Of a DNA stretch of 64,000 nucleotides, positions 49,201 to 61,700 are shown piece after piece. The notes under the pieces were generated by a model. The model saw only the letters and a list, made by a program, of their open reading frames with translations, was not told the origin of the DNA and made no database searches. A program made the translations under genes and the position numbers. Position 1 is the stretch's first letter. Every line of letters starts with the position of its first letter. Source of the DNA: Eucalyptus grandis (lineage: Eukaryota; Streptophyta; Magnoliopsida; Myrtales; Myrtaceae); assembly GCF_016545825.1 (NCBI RefSeq), contig NC_052619.1, forward strand, positions 5,099,501-5,163,500, given 5' to 3'.

Positions 49201-52200
49201 TAGCCAAGCAGAGTTTTTCAAATTCTCCTTCTCTTTGATTTGTAAGAGACTTTTCTTTCCTAGCATGGTAAGGCTGATATTTATTTCTCTGGTGATCCGT
49301 TTGGAAATTAGAAAGCTGTTCATCTCAGTGGAGATAGAAGTTGGGATTGCCCTGATAGAAAAGGAAAAATTCATTAATAGCGTACTTGGCGCAGAGGGTT
49401 TTAGCTTTATTCATATGCAAACTCTGTGTTGGGTTCAAGTTTCCATAGATGAAATATATAATTTGTGTCAACTTGGATCTACTGTATCCATTTACCCTGA
49501 GGTTACTGGTTATTTTTGTATGGCCATTAATCGGTGGGGTTACAGCTGCCATCGACTAAAATTTTTTCTGAATTTTGCTCACATGCTTATGCATCTAAGA
49601 CATTAGGAGATGATTCTTCTGCTTTCCACTGTTATCTTTGCTGCTGAGTACTCTCAATAGATTTCCATGTCGTTTCCGAGAATTTTATCTGTTTTTGCTG
49701 TGGTATCATTTGGTATTTATTTGGGAGTTCTAGCCTGTCTTGCAGAATCTGGTTGGGCTTTTGTTGCGGTGGACACTTACTTTAATTTTTCAAGTCTTTA
49801 CTTAATTTTATAGAATTTGAATTGTAGGCATAATTCTAGGTACAATTCATTAGCAGTGTCCATGTCGACCGACTTTCCTTAATTGCATCTGAGAGCCGAT
49901 CTTGTGCATCGGCCCAGAAAAAGTATCGTGATGACCTGACTTGTTGTTTATTAATGGTTCTTCATTATTAGGCGAGGAAAAAGGAAATGCTTCTTGTTGC
50001 CTTGTTAGATTGTGAGGATTTATTGTTTTAAGAGGCTTCTATCAGCTTAAATGGCATGCATATCACCGAAAGATATTGAGCTGTTATTGAAGATATCCAC
50101 TGCAATTTTATCTTGGCATTGTTATGTTGAATGATGGGCATGGTTGGTATACTGTTTATATGTTGTTAATTGTTATTTGGCTAATTATGTCTTCCTTTGC
50201 TCTTAGTTTAGTACAACCTAAGGTTTTTATTGTTGGTTTTGGTTTGTGAAATTATGCCTGATCTTCCTTGCAACTTTGGATGTGGCCAATGGCAGATGTA
50301 TTGGCATCTGCATAGGATGATAAAACTCATCATTACTTGCATGATGTGTCATCCTTGATTGTATTTAGTGTCTGTATACTGTTTTCTAATAACATGCCTG
50401 TAGATATGTTTAATGGGAGTAGTGGATGTTTCTTATCTATGTTAGTTGGGGTGAGGCCCTTTGTTTACACCTTTTACTGGTCTCTCCTTGTTGATGTCCA
50501 ATCTAGCCTCCTGTTTTACCATTATGTGTAGGAAAAGCATCGAGAGAAGAAGCGTAAGAAGGAGAAGAAAGACAAAGAGAAGGGGGAGGATAAAGAGAAA
50601 AGGGAGAAAGACCGAAGTGAAGGGAAGCATAGGGACAAGAAAGACAAAAAGGAAAGGCACAAAGACAAAAAGAAGGATAAGGAGGAGAGGGAAAGAGATA
50701 AAGAGAAAAATGGTGCTGCAGATGAGAGGAGGCCATCAGGACAGGCTGATGGTAACAACAAGGACAAAAATACTGATAAGGATAGACTATCTTGGCACTC
50801 TGGAGGGCCGTCCGGTGAGAAAACAGTTCAGGACTCAGAGAAGGATAAAAATAAAAATCATACTTTATATGGTAAAGGAGCTGCAGTGGAACCTGCATCT
50901 TATAGTGCAGAGAAGATTACTCAGAAGAATCAGAACAGCCATTTAGTTGGGAATTCCAATGATTCTAAGTTTGTGCAGGAGCCAGGCAAGAGGGTCAGAG
51001 ATGTTGCGGGATTGGGGAGTCAGGCGGTTGAGAAGCTTGTGGGTGCAGACAGGAAAAAGGATGGGGGAATGGCAGAAGCAGCGATTGCAGAAACTGGTTC
51101 TTTGCCTGACAGGAAGGAGAAAACCCATGAAAGGAAAGGTGATGACCGAAAGTTGGGAGAGCGAGGGATCAAGGATGATAGAAAATTTAGTGGAAATTCG
51201 GTGGTTCTAAATGCTGGTGCATCTATTCAGACAGTACCCAGGCCAGTGGAGAAAAATGTTGACAGGAAGATGGAAGGGAAAGAGAAGATCAAGGAAAAGG
51301 AAGGAGATAAGGGGTGGGACAAACACAGTGTTGTGGATATACACCAGATCAACAAAATCCAAAAGAAGGACAGAGACCGGGACAGAGAGAAAAGAAAGGA
51401 GGACAAGTTGAAGAAGAGAGACGGCAGAAAACCTGAACCGGAAAGAATCAAAGAAAGCAAAAAGGATAATGCTGGTGCTATCCCCACCCCTAATGTTACT
51501 GCACAACACCTGGAGAACACAAACAAGGTTACTCAGACCGGGGTAAATCTGAAGAAAAGAAAGGATTTTGAAGCAAATGGGTTTTTACATGGTAAGTCTC
51601 AAAGTGCTTCTAACCCCCTTTGAATCATGCTGCTGCCAACAAAGCACTTATAAACTGTAGCTTCTCTCACCTGGGATTCCTGTGGATTCTGCAGACTGAC
51701 TTGAATGCTTTCTGAGATGGAATCTTTTTGTAATATTTGTTTTTGGGATTGGGACACTTAATATTCTGTATTTGTGTGACCTATTGTCAGGTGGGATATT
51801 TGCAAACACTTTTAACATAACACCTACCGACTTTTGTTTTTGTATCTTTGCACAGAAAATGAAGCCAAGTCGCAAAAGTTGCCAAGACCAACATCCACCT
51901 CTCATCATTTGACGGAGAATGGAAGGATTTTGGACCTTTCCCAAACTCCCAGCAAGTTTTTATCAGATAGAAGGGACTCCCTGGAGGCGCTTAAAGCAGA
52001 GAGCAAGGAGAACAAAGTAAACGGTATTCTTGATATTAAGCCCAATCCAATTTCCGCAATTCATCCCTTACCGGAAAAATCTCTAGAAGATCTATTAGCT
52101 GAAGCAGCTGCCAGATCTCCCCATCCTGATTCGAAATATTTAGATGAATTACTGGCAGTTCCAAAATTGGAGGAATTGTCTGAGTTGGAGCGTGATGACG

Positions 52201-52373
52201 ACTGGCTGTTTGCAAGACGATGGAAAAAACCAAAGAAGGAAGAGGGAGGATCTTCTCAGGTAGAAGGGGAAGGATCTTCTAAGGTAGAAGAGGAGACGCC
52301 CAGGATTTGGGACAAAGCCATCTCCTTGGAGTCTGCAGATATTGTTGCCCTTCCATATGTGCTTCCTTTCTAA
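46227..52373 (+). CDS. Lysine/charge-rich plant protein of unknown function
   Basis: Three coding exons (46227-46304, 50532-51591, 51856-52373) give 1,656 nt and 551 residues, with in-phase GT-AG introns; the first is 4.2 kb. The N-terminus MSRCFPFPPPGYERK is a conserved opening of a plant protein family usually labelled myb-like protein X or similar. That name reflects composition only; I see no Myb domain. Residues 27-90 are an almost continuous K/E/D/R tract, probably helical and nuclear-localising, followed by disordered charged sequence. The last ~110 residues contain a better-ordered segment (EKSLEDLLAEAA, KYLDELLAVP, DDDWLF) near an acidic C-terminus. The large intron has no supported gene. 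Function is unknown; a nuclear scaffold is only a guess. Confidence 0.85.
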
Positions 52374-53990
52374 TTGGCTTGTGATGTAAATTATGGTTCA
52401 CAATCCTGATCGTGGAGACACTCTTCGGGACCAGAATTTGCGAGGTAATTTTCTAGAAACTGGTGGCGGAGATGGATCTTCTGATTTTCCTGTTGGATTC
52501 ATCTCCAATCACATTCTGCAGATCTGTGTCTTCCAAGGTCTATTCAAGGCCCAGGCAATCGCAACATTCTGCAGATTAATTGTTTGCGGCACCGGGCATT
52601 TGGGGGCAGTTCCCGTACTTCTTGAAGGAACAACTAATTCATTCAATGTGGAATTTCGATAGGAGCTAATTTGCTCAGAAAAGTGAGATGGCATTAGCTT
52701 TGGGCATTCGGATCGCTTACAGGTTGGAGATGTTGTTAGTTGAGATGTAAGAGAAACTAGAGCTTGTGGTCTTTGCAACTCCACCACAATTTTGGTTTGT
52801 AACATAGAAACTGTTTATTTACAGATGTAAGATAGAAGGGAAATGATAAGGAAGAAGCGCAATTCATTCATTTAGTAGGCTTCTCATTCTTTCAGATAAA
52901 ACTCCGAACTCTTACTGTAGTTGGTCATTTAAGAGCTTCAGTATATATTGTGCCCTCTAACATGATTTCGAGTGGCATCTCTGTTTTAATACTAGGCATC
53001 TTTTTCCAGCAATGTTTTCTTTATGTACGCAAGATCTTGATCCTCATTGCTTTCAGATGAGACCGCGTCATGGGCATTGTAGATCCACAGTTCTGCTTTG
53101 ATTCAGAGCGTATACGGTTTAGCATGAACTGGTCTTTCATACGGTACAAAGTTATCTATGCTAAATCCAACATAAATTCTACTTCTCAATACTTTAGGCT
53201 CCACTGCATTTAAGAACCAAACAAGCATTTTTGACAGCATTTTTAACCGGAGTAGAGGATCATGAAAAGAACCGCAGTCTGGGATCTCCAAGCACGATCC
53301 ATTGTGTTGCTCACGGATAGGTTTCAGCAGAAGCTGTGAAAAGTTCCTTCACCATCTGCAAAATCCATTAGGATTCTGAATTTCAGCTGCATTTATGGGC
53401 TCTATTAATGTTTCAAAGCTACTACTATGTTGCTAGTTAATATCTCATTTGAAGAGGATTTTGAATAGCTGTTGGTGTGATAAAAGCAGATCTTGAACTC
53501 TAGGGACTAGAACGGTGGAGTTACTTTATACATGCGCGTTCCTTTGAGATCGAATTAGAGATCCGAGCCTCAACACGCTACTGGACTTGCCAGTTGCCAC
53601 TACTATATACTGTGAAAATTGCCTTATTTTTAATAAGTGCATTAGGAAAGAGGAAACAAATTGTAGGCCTACAACTCGCTAAAACCGTACAAGACAAAAA
53701 TGGATTAACTCGTGTCAAATTCATTTTCTACCTCCTCCAACTTGATCCGGTTCACTAGTTTGACGGATTTAAAGAACAACTAAATAATTTCATTGAATCA
53801 GCACCTTTTTATCTAGCCAATTTCATGTTGGTCCATGTCATGTTAATTCATCATGGTAAGTTTATCTAACTATTCTCCACTTCTGCCATAGCAAGCTTAG
53901 TGCAGTGTTTGCCTTGTCGTGTGCTGAATTATAGAATGATTTTTGCGCGCTGACAATTTGCATTTCCCAAAACCTACCCCTCTCGTTTTG
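52374..53990. other. 3' UTR of the lysine-rich gene and intergenic spacer
   Basis: The first ~480 bp are probably 3' UTR. From about 52,860 to 53,990 there is no gene; short minus-strand frames have no family character. The spacer ends at the poly(T) micro-insertion near 54,002. Confidence 0.5.
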
Positions 53991-54001
53991 GAATTTTGCG
54001 A

Positions 54002-54040
54002 TTTTTTTTTTTTTTTTTTTTGTGTGTGTTTTTGGTCAGA
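54002..54040 (-). mobile_element. Extremely truncated poly(A) retroposon insertion
   Basis: A 39-bp insert of about 20 T residues plus a short G/T-rich end is flanked by perfect 11-bp repeats GAATTTTGCGA (53991-54001 and 54041-54051). This is the mark of target-primed reverse transcription with nearly complete 5' truncation; on the minus strand the T run is a poly(A) tail. Confidence 0.65.
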
Positions 54041-54119
54041 GAATTTTGCGAAAGTTGATCGCCCAAGACAATGGTTATCTTTTATTTTTTCCGCATGGGA
54101 AACGTGATTGGTCCTCAAA

Positions 54120-54420
54120 AACTTCGGAGCCGGTTGGGCCGGCCCGAGCCCAACGAGCCCAAGTCGAGTTCGGATTGAACCGGCCAAGAGCCTCCTCAAA
54201 CGAAGCCCAACTGGACCCGATAATAGCGGGCCTAGCAATAGCTCGGGCCGCGACGCGTTCGCGGATCAGGCTCGCCCGGAAAGCCCGTTTAGGCCCAACC
54301 CATCATCGGGCGGGCTCGGCCCAAGAACGTCTCCCGGGCCCCATCCAAACCGGCCCGTTTCTCTCTGGGGCTTAGGCGATGGCCCAACCCGGCCCGCCCG
54401 TCGATAAGTCGGTCTGGATA
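54120..54420 (+). promoter_or_regulatory. UTP20 promoter dense in site II (TGGGCC/GGCCCA) motifs
   Basis: At least seven GCCCAA/TTGGGC-type cores occur within 300 bp on both strands, followed by AAACCCTC repeats at about 54,420-54,450 and a CT-rich leader (about 54,511-54,530). Site II clusters with telo-box-like motifs are typical of plant ribosome-biogenesis and translation genes, consistent with UTP20. No TATA box is seen. Motifs are direct; regulation is inferred. Confidence 0.65.
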
Positions 54421-54597
54421 AACCCTCTCACTTTCCTCTTAAACCCTCAAGACCCGAACGTACATATTTCCACCCGACGAAACTCCGCGAGAGCTCCACC
54501 GAGCAGCAGTCTCTCTCTCTCTCTCTCCTCTCTCTTCTCCTCGCGATCGGCGCGGCTTCGCCGGCGCGGCTCTCCGGCGCGGCTCTCCGGTCCGGCG

Positions 54598-55721
54598 ATG
54601 GCGACTCCGTCCGACGCTCAGGCCGTCAAGTCTCTCAACACGGCGCCCGGCCGCCGGCGCTTCGTCGTAAGTCCTCTCTCGGACGCCCTCGGTTCCTCTC
54701 CCGGAAGCTCGTGCTTCCAGCGCCGGGAGCTTCGGCGGGATTTCTCTCGGTCGCTTGTCGTTGCTCGTCTCGGTTTCGGGAAGTCCGCTCGGATTGATAG
54801 TTTTGAGCCGATGAGCGCACCGCGAGTCTTGTCCTCCTCCACATGCACTGGTGCACCGCTTCGTCCCATAATTTGGCCTCTAGAGTAGAATTGGTTGTGC
54901 CATCCGTGGTTGTTAGAAGATTTGAATAATAAACTGCGTCTTCGTCGAAAAGATTAAATTTTTAGAATAGTTGGTTGTGTTCCCACAAAATTTCACGGTG
55001 GTCGCAGGGCTTTGATAATTGTGTCTTGAGTTTGTCTTTTGGTTTCTCCGGCTGTGTGTTAGTCGGTGGATGTTGATTAATCCGCGGTGTTTTCTTGTGG
55101 ATAGTTCAAAACGTTTTCCCAGAGGTTGGAGGAAATTGAGATCGATGTCTACAAGAGCCTCGACAGAATTAAGTCCGAGCCTTCTGAGGGATCGTCTTTT
55201 TTCAGGGATTGCCTCGTAGAATGGAGGGTATGCAACTTTCACGTTCTTTCCTTTTTTTTTTGTATAATATTTTGGGTGTCTCCCTATGGTTGTGAATTCA
55301 TTACTGAAATTATCAGCAACCGATGTGCAGAAGTATGGAACGGTTGCAAAACAGCAATTATTTTTGGGGTCTTGATATTTTCCTTCGGTCTTAGGAGATC
55401 TCTTTATGTCCTCTGAGGTTCATGAGTGAAAGTATGAGATGGTTGCTTACATTGCTTTGGGTGGAGTTTCCACTCATACTGATTTCTTGCATGTGGAATA
55501 TCTAGTCGTTTCTGCTATGTGTATGCATTTAATAAGATAGGTTGAGATAGCTCGCTTTGCATAAAGCATTGCACCAAAGCGGTTTTTCTAGCCACCAAAG
55601 AATAGTAATTGTTAGAGGGGTCATGATAGTTTTCTCCTTTTGCAAGGAAACAGATGATGTCGAATTACTCGAGGGCCAATGCTTATTATCTTCTTTTATG
55701 AGGATTTGGTTACAATGTCCT

Positions 55722-55757
<36 letters not shown>

Positions 55758-58700
55758 TTCGCAGATGCACACTGTAATCAACGGTTTGATGTCTTCAAGT
55801 ATTAGTGCTAGGGAGTGGAACGGAGGTCCACAAGTCAAATGGGGGAAGTGAGTATAAGGGTCAGAGTAAAATGTAATATGTTACTGTTTCTTAATCTAGG
55901 TCTTGAGTCGGAGATTAGATCTTATAAAAGTTCATGTTATGTAGAGGGATGTGGAGATTGGAGCCTTGTTGCCATTTTTCTTAAATTAAATTCCATCACT
56001 TTGGTTGGTCACGTTGGTTTCTTCCAAAATGGTGTCAATCATGTAAACCCTTTTGCTTTGGAAGTACTTTAGCTGGCAGATATTGAACTTTTTCTACTCC
56101 ATAATTTACTTTCACTAAATTGATGGCTCACTGGCTGGTTTGATTTTAGTTCCAGTTGACAGTGGCTACGCGTTTGTGTAACCACTTTACCTTCTAGGTT
56201 TGGGCTTGAAATTTTTGGTGGAAGAGGGCTCTCCTGAAATTTTATCTATAGGTTTAACTGCTATTTCTTTCATTCACTCCTTCCCATCAGAGAAAGAAAT
56301 TGCTGTCCTGAATGGTGAACTTCTGATGATTATGAGATGATTTCTGCTGAATTGAGTCGATGTGGTATTAATGCTTCAAAATTTATTGGGCTGATCATTG
56401 GTTGCAATTCTTTTCTCCCTTCTGATTGGACGTGGTTCTTGATTTTACATTTCAGGAATTAAACACCACGGAGGATTTTATCTCTTATTACGAGGAGATT
56501 ATGCCTTTAGTACAGACATTGCCCTTGGTTTTATTGCACAAGGAAGTGATAATCTCAAAGCTTTTATCTAGACTACAGATGAAGGCGAGATTATCACTTG
56601 AGCCAATTATCCGGTATGTTAAAGTTTATTGCCATGAATTTCTTTTTGTTTTGTTGGTGTTAAGTTTTATGTTGGTCCACTCATAATTCTAGGTGTTTTG
56701 CTTAAGTTTATTCCCTTGCTTCTGATTTTATTGGGGATGCTGTGCTGGCCTGTAAGCTGGAAAGAGCAGCTGATTTATGTCCTCGCTGATGTTAATAATC
56801 CTTGAGTGGCCATGTTCTTCACTTGCAATGAAAATTTTTTGGGATAAGTCAGCGAGTATTGGCTCATATCACTGTGCAGAGTTTGGGTTGTCGTGAATAA
56901 CTGGTTTTTTTTGGCAGAAGCGAGAGTTATTAGCATGTGTACTAGGCATATACACTAACATCCAGCAATGGACATGCCAAAAGGTGATAAAAGAGAAATA
57001 GGGGCTTGGATTCTTAACTTCCTCTTTCTATACTTGCCTAGCCAGGAAAAAGGAAGGAAGAGATAGGAAGAGAATAGACATGCTTTCCTAATTAGAGCAC
57101 CCCAGTGAATTGCACTTTTACAGTATCAATTTTTATCCTTTAAGGTTAACATCATTCTAGAGCGTCTTAGAGGAATTGTCCGTAACTCTTGCTGTTCTTT
57201 TATATTATTTCTTGGGTTGTTGTGGAAAGAATGAACAATTTAACATTTTAATTTGTCTCACTGAATGTACAACTTATACTAGCCATACACTAAATGAATA
57301 CTCTTTAGTTTTGTTTTATAGGGACATTAGCATTTATTTGCATTCTAATTATTATCTATTTTTTGGTTTCGAATGTGGTTCATTTTCCATCATTTGAAGT
57401 TGACAAATATTTTGTTTTACCCTGGTGTGAAATACAGGTTGATTTCAGCTTTATCTAGAGATTTGCTGGAGGATTTTTTCCCGTGAGTTCATGCTTTATC
57501 ATAAATTCTTTATTTGGCTTTAAGTCTTGCACAACTTGGCGTGTATTTCATCTCTTGAAGAAACATAACCTTGTAGAGCAAATTTGATATAATGAAGGCA
57601 TCTAGGTTTGCCAATTCAGGCACCACAAGATAGACCATTTAATAATTTGGTTTCACGTGAGCAATGAGTTCTCTCTTTTTCTGTATTTTTCTTTCAGGAG
57701 TGCAAGAGCTAGATGTCCGCCATAAAAGATATCGATGCAATTGACTTTTATTTGTCCAGTTTTTTTTTCCTTAGATCGATAAAAGTATACTCAATTGTGG
57801 TCAATGGAAACTCTGTTGTTATAAAATGCTCTTTACAGTTATCACTTGCCAATGTTCTTAATAGTAGGAAGATGCATTTGGGACTTGAGACACTGATGGT
57901 TTCCTTCATGACTTCATGAAAGGCTTAAACTTAAGTCTTTACATAACTTGTAGATAGGTGCAACTTAATCGATCAATTTTAAAATGTCATTTAATCGCTC
58001 ATGTTAATGATGACCTGCTTAGTCTTTTCCAATTCATGATGGAAATAGTAAATAATTGATATAGAATACTTCTTGAAAGTAAGTACTGTAAGTTCCTAAT
58101 TTCATATCAATACATACTTGATAACTACCTACAACTTGTATATTTCAGATGCCAACAAAAAAGATGATGCTCACAAAAAGACGTTACATTTTCTCAACTA
58201 TTGTCTTTAAGACTTAAAATCCATCTCTTAAATTTCCAATTTTTAATTATCAGTCTTGTCAAACAGTGCAAGTTATTATTCTGCAAGCAAGAGGCACAGT
58301 GTGAGCCATGCTTACTTGTTGCATGGTGCCAATGCTTTAGTTTCTTACTGGGATGTTTCCTGAACCATGTAAACCATTTGTAATACGAGTAAATACAAAG
58401 CAAAGCAGATTGCTTATTTAGGATTTAGTTACTGGGGCACAGAAGTTCAAAGAAGAAGGTGAAAAAATTTCTGATCTTTTCAGAATTTAGAAAGAAAAAT
58501 TTAAGTTGTTTAATTCCCACTGATCAGTTGGGTTTTTTAAAATATGGAGGAGAACTATAGGTGAATACTAATGGATGGTATTTTCAGTGACAATATGTAG
58601 GGGAAGGTGAGTAGATGTTTTACCATCGTGTAGATTTTTTTTAACAGGTGGATACGTGCTTTTCTACCCTTATGTCATGGAAGCAGTTCATCTTGTGAAG

Positions 58701-61700
58701 CAATGTGAAAAGTAACTGAAAACTCATGCTTCAATGTTCATAAGGATCACCAGAGACACTGTCTTCTTTCTCACATTCTTCCCATTCTCTTGTTTCCTTT
58801 CCAATATTAGGTGATTAAATATCCTCTTCCCTTCCATTATAGTAAAAATAAATAGTATTTAGGTCTTGTGTATGCTTCTGGAAAGAAAATCATCCTAAAA
58901 CTTTTGGGGAAAATTTGTGTTGATGATATAATTGGTTTCAGAAACCAAAGATAATATTTAGAAAGCTGAAGCACCTTTATTATATTAATGGGTTAAGAAG
59001 ACAAGTTATACACAAGGTGTAAAAAATCTTTCCAGTTTTAAGTTTGAACATTAGGAAATAATTTTTATTCAGGTTTGAAGGTAAGGGTCTTTTAGAATTA
59101 CTCTCCATATGAGGTTCTTGAAGTTCACTTCAAGTGTGAGAGGTGAGGATTTTCATTGTTTCAGTCACACCGGTGTCTGTAGTTGGCATTAACAGAAAGC
59201 ATATGTTCGAGGACGGGTACTTTCTCCAGTAAAACTGCAATCTTGAAACCCTTTAAAGAGATGAAATATTTAAATCCTTTCAGAATTCATATTTGCCACC
59301 TATACTGTAAGCAATGATTCCAAAATGCATAAATAATTCACGTGACTACTATGGAAAGTCTTTTAACAAGTACTGAACGGTCAAATTTTGCTACAAACTG
59401 CATAGAATTTAAATTTTTTGTTTCTATTTTCAATTGCGCTTGGTGGGAACACGAATATATTCTTCATGGCGATATTAAAGGCTGTCAGCTATTACCAATG
59501 AAGAGCCTTGGGTGCAGATATTCCCTAAGACATAGAGATAGATAGGTCACGGTATGGGAGCAAGAATATATTCTTCATAGCAATATTAAAGGCTGTCAGC
59601 TATTACCAATGAAGAGCCTCGCCTGCAGATATACCCTAAGACAGAGATAGATAGGTCACAGTATGATTAATTTTTTACTATTTTTTTTTTCCTGTGTCAT
59701 TTGTATGTTCTGAGTGAACATTTTTTTTTTTTTTGGTAAAATGTTCTGAGTGAACATTTATAACACTCAATTCTGTTCTTTTTCATGAAGTCATAGTATT
59801 TGGCTGTGAAGCAGTCCACTTAATGCAGTTTAAATCTGCTATCGATTCTTGGGAGAGTTGAGCTTTTTGATCTAAGAATTGGTTCGAATTGCATGATATG
59901 ACTGACTGTCCCATGCAACAGTTGTATCAGGAGTAATGACTTATTTTTGTCCCGGTCCAACATAAAAAAAATTTCTTATCCGTGACCCAACCTTTGCCAA
60001 ATATAAAATGGAAAAGGAAGTTGGGTTTTCTTTTGCCTTTTGGAGGACAACTGAATGTGTTCTTTTCCTATACCTGCAGATAGCTGGCAGACTACAATTT
60101 ATATGATCTTTACTTAGTACATTATATGCTATCCTAACATGATATACTATTCCTCAAGTGCTGTGATTTGGAATTCTCTGTCCCTTTTCTAGGCGATTCA
60201 GAACCCCAAAATCAACATTCCCAACCAACATTCCCAACATTCCCAAACTATAAATGATCTTCTTACTTTCGGGCGAAATTTGATCTGGGAATATATTTTA
60301 GCAAGAATTGACTAACTTTACTATATTTGGAGTTTTAAGTTATGGATATCGATGTGGATATTGCTCTAAAAATGACCAATTAATCAGATGATGTTCGAAA
60401 AAAAAAAAGCCTACTCTATTGTACTAAACTTCAGAACTAGGGCATGTTCCGAAATACCATTGCCATTTCCCGTATGAGAGCAATGGTGGTCTCCATCTAC
60501 TGTTTTATCTACTTTGCCATCTATTGATGGCTAATAAAGAAGACTTTGTTATCTGAAAATCTTATGAAATCTCTAAAATCATGCGTTGGTAACTTGATTC
60601 TATGTATAATCAATTTGGTGTACTTCTGCCAGGTTTTTACCAAGGATTGTTGATTCTTTAGTTTCTCTTCTCGAAAATGGTGCTGATAAGGAAACTGAGA
60701 TTATTGAACAGGTTTCATCCATTATTTTTATTTTTATTTTTTTGAGACAGTGCTTTTCATTTTGATTGGCCATATTAATGAGCTTTCTTTCTGCAGATCT
60801 TCTGCTCATGGTCATCAATGATGATGTATTTGCAAAAGTATCTAAGACGAGACATTGTATATGTGCTCAAGTAAGTATTGTTTCATGGACTGATCTTGTG
60901 ATAGACATGTGTTGTTGACCTTCTGGATATGAGAGCTATGCTCTTTTTCTTTTAGTTTCTCCATGGGGAGAGATGCATATATCTATATCTTGGTGGGTAA
61001 TTTGGTTTATATGTATTCTGATATCTTGTTTGGGGAATGACACGTGTGTAGACATGAAGAATTTGAGTCTGTTTGTGTGAATCATTCGTTCTGATTAAGA
61101 TAATCATTTTAATTATCTCTTTCTTGAAGGATTACGACCAAATTAAGATATTATGTTAAAGAATATGTCCAAGACTTCATGGCAGAAGCAATGTCATTCT
61201 TGCTACGGAATGCACCTGTTGAAGAGCTTATAAAAGGTATGAAAATGGGTTTGCATCCAAACAGTTATTGTTTCATTGACATTTGACATGAAAATTTCGT
61301 GCCATTTGGCTGTAAGAGTCGACTATATGTTAGCATAGATGATGCTAAATGTCTGCTTTTGTGCAATAACTAGCTGCATAGTTGCATGGCCACAATACCC
61401 TGAAAAGATAAGCATTCTAACACTTTCTCTTCCCTCATAATATTCTTCAACTTGATCAGAAAAAAAAAAGAGTTCACATAACGAGTTTGCCTCTGCTTGA
61501 ACATGTAACGTCTACAGCAGAATAGTCAATGCAACAGGACTTTTTTATCATCAAAGTAATGCTAAAAGGGAAAACTCATTCAATTCTGAAGTATTGATTT
61601 GATGGGAAGAAAAAGCTGCCATTTGGTCAGTTCCATTTGAGGAGCCTAATTGATCATGTTTGCTTGAGTAATGACTTGATATTTTAATGGCTGATATCTC

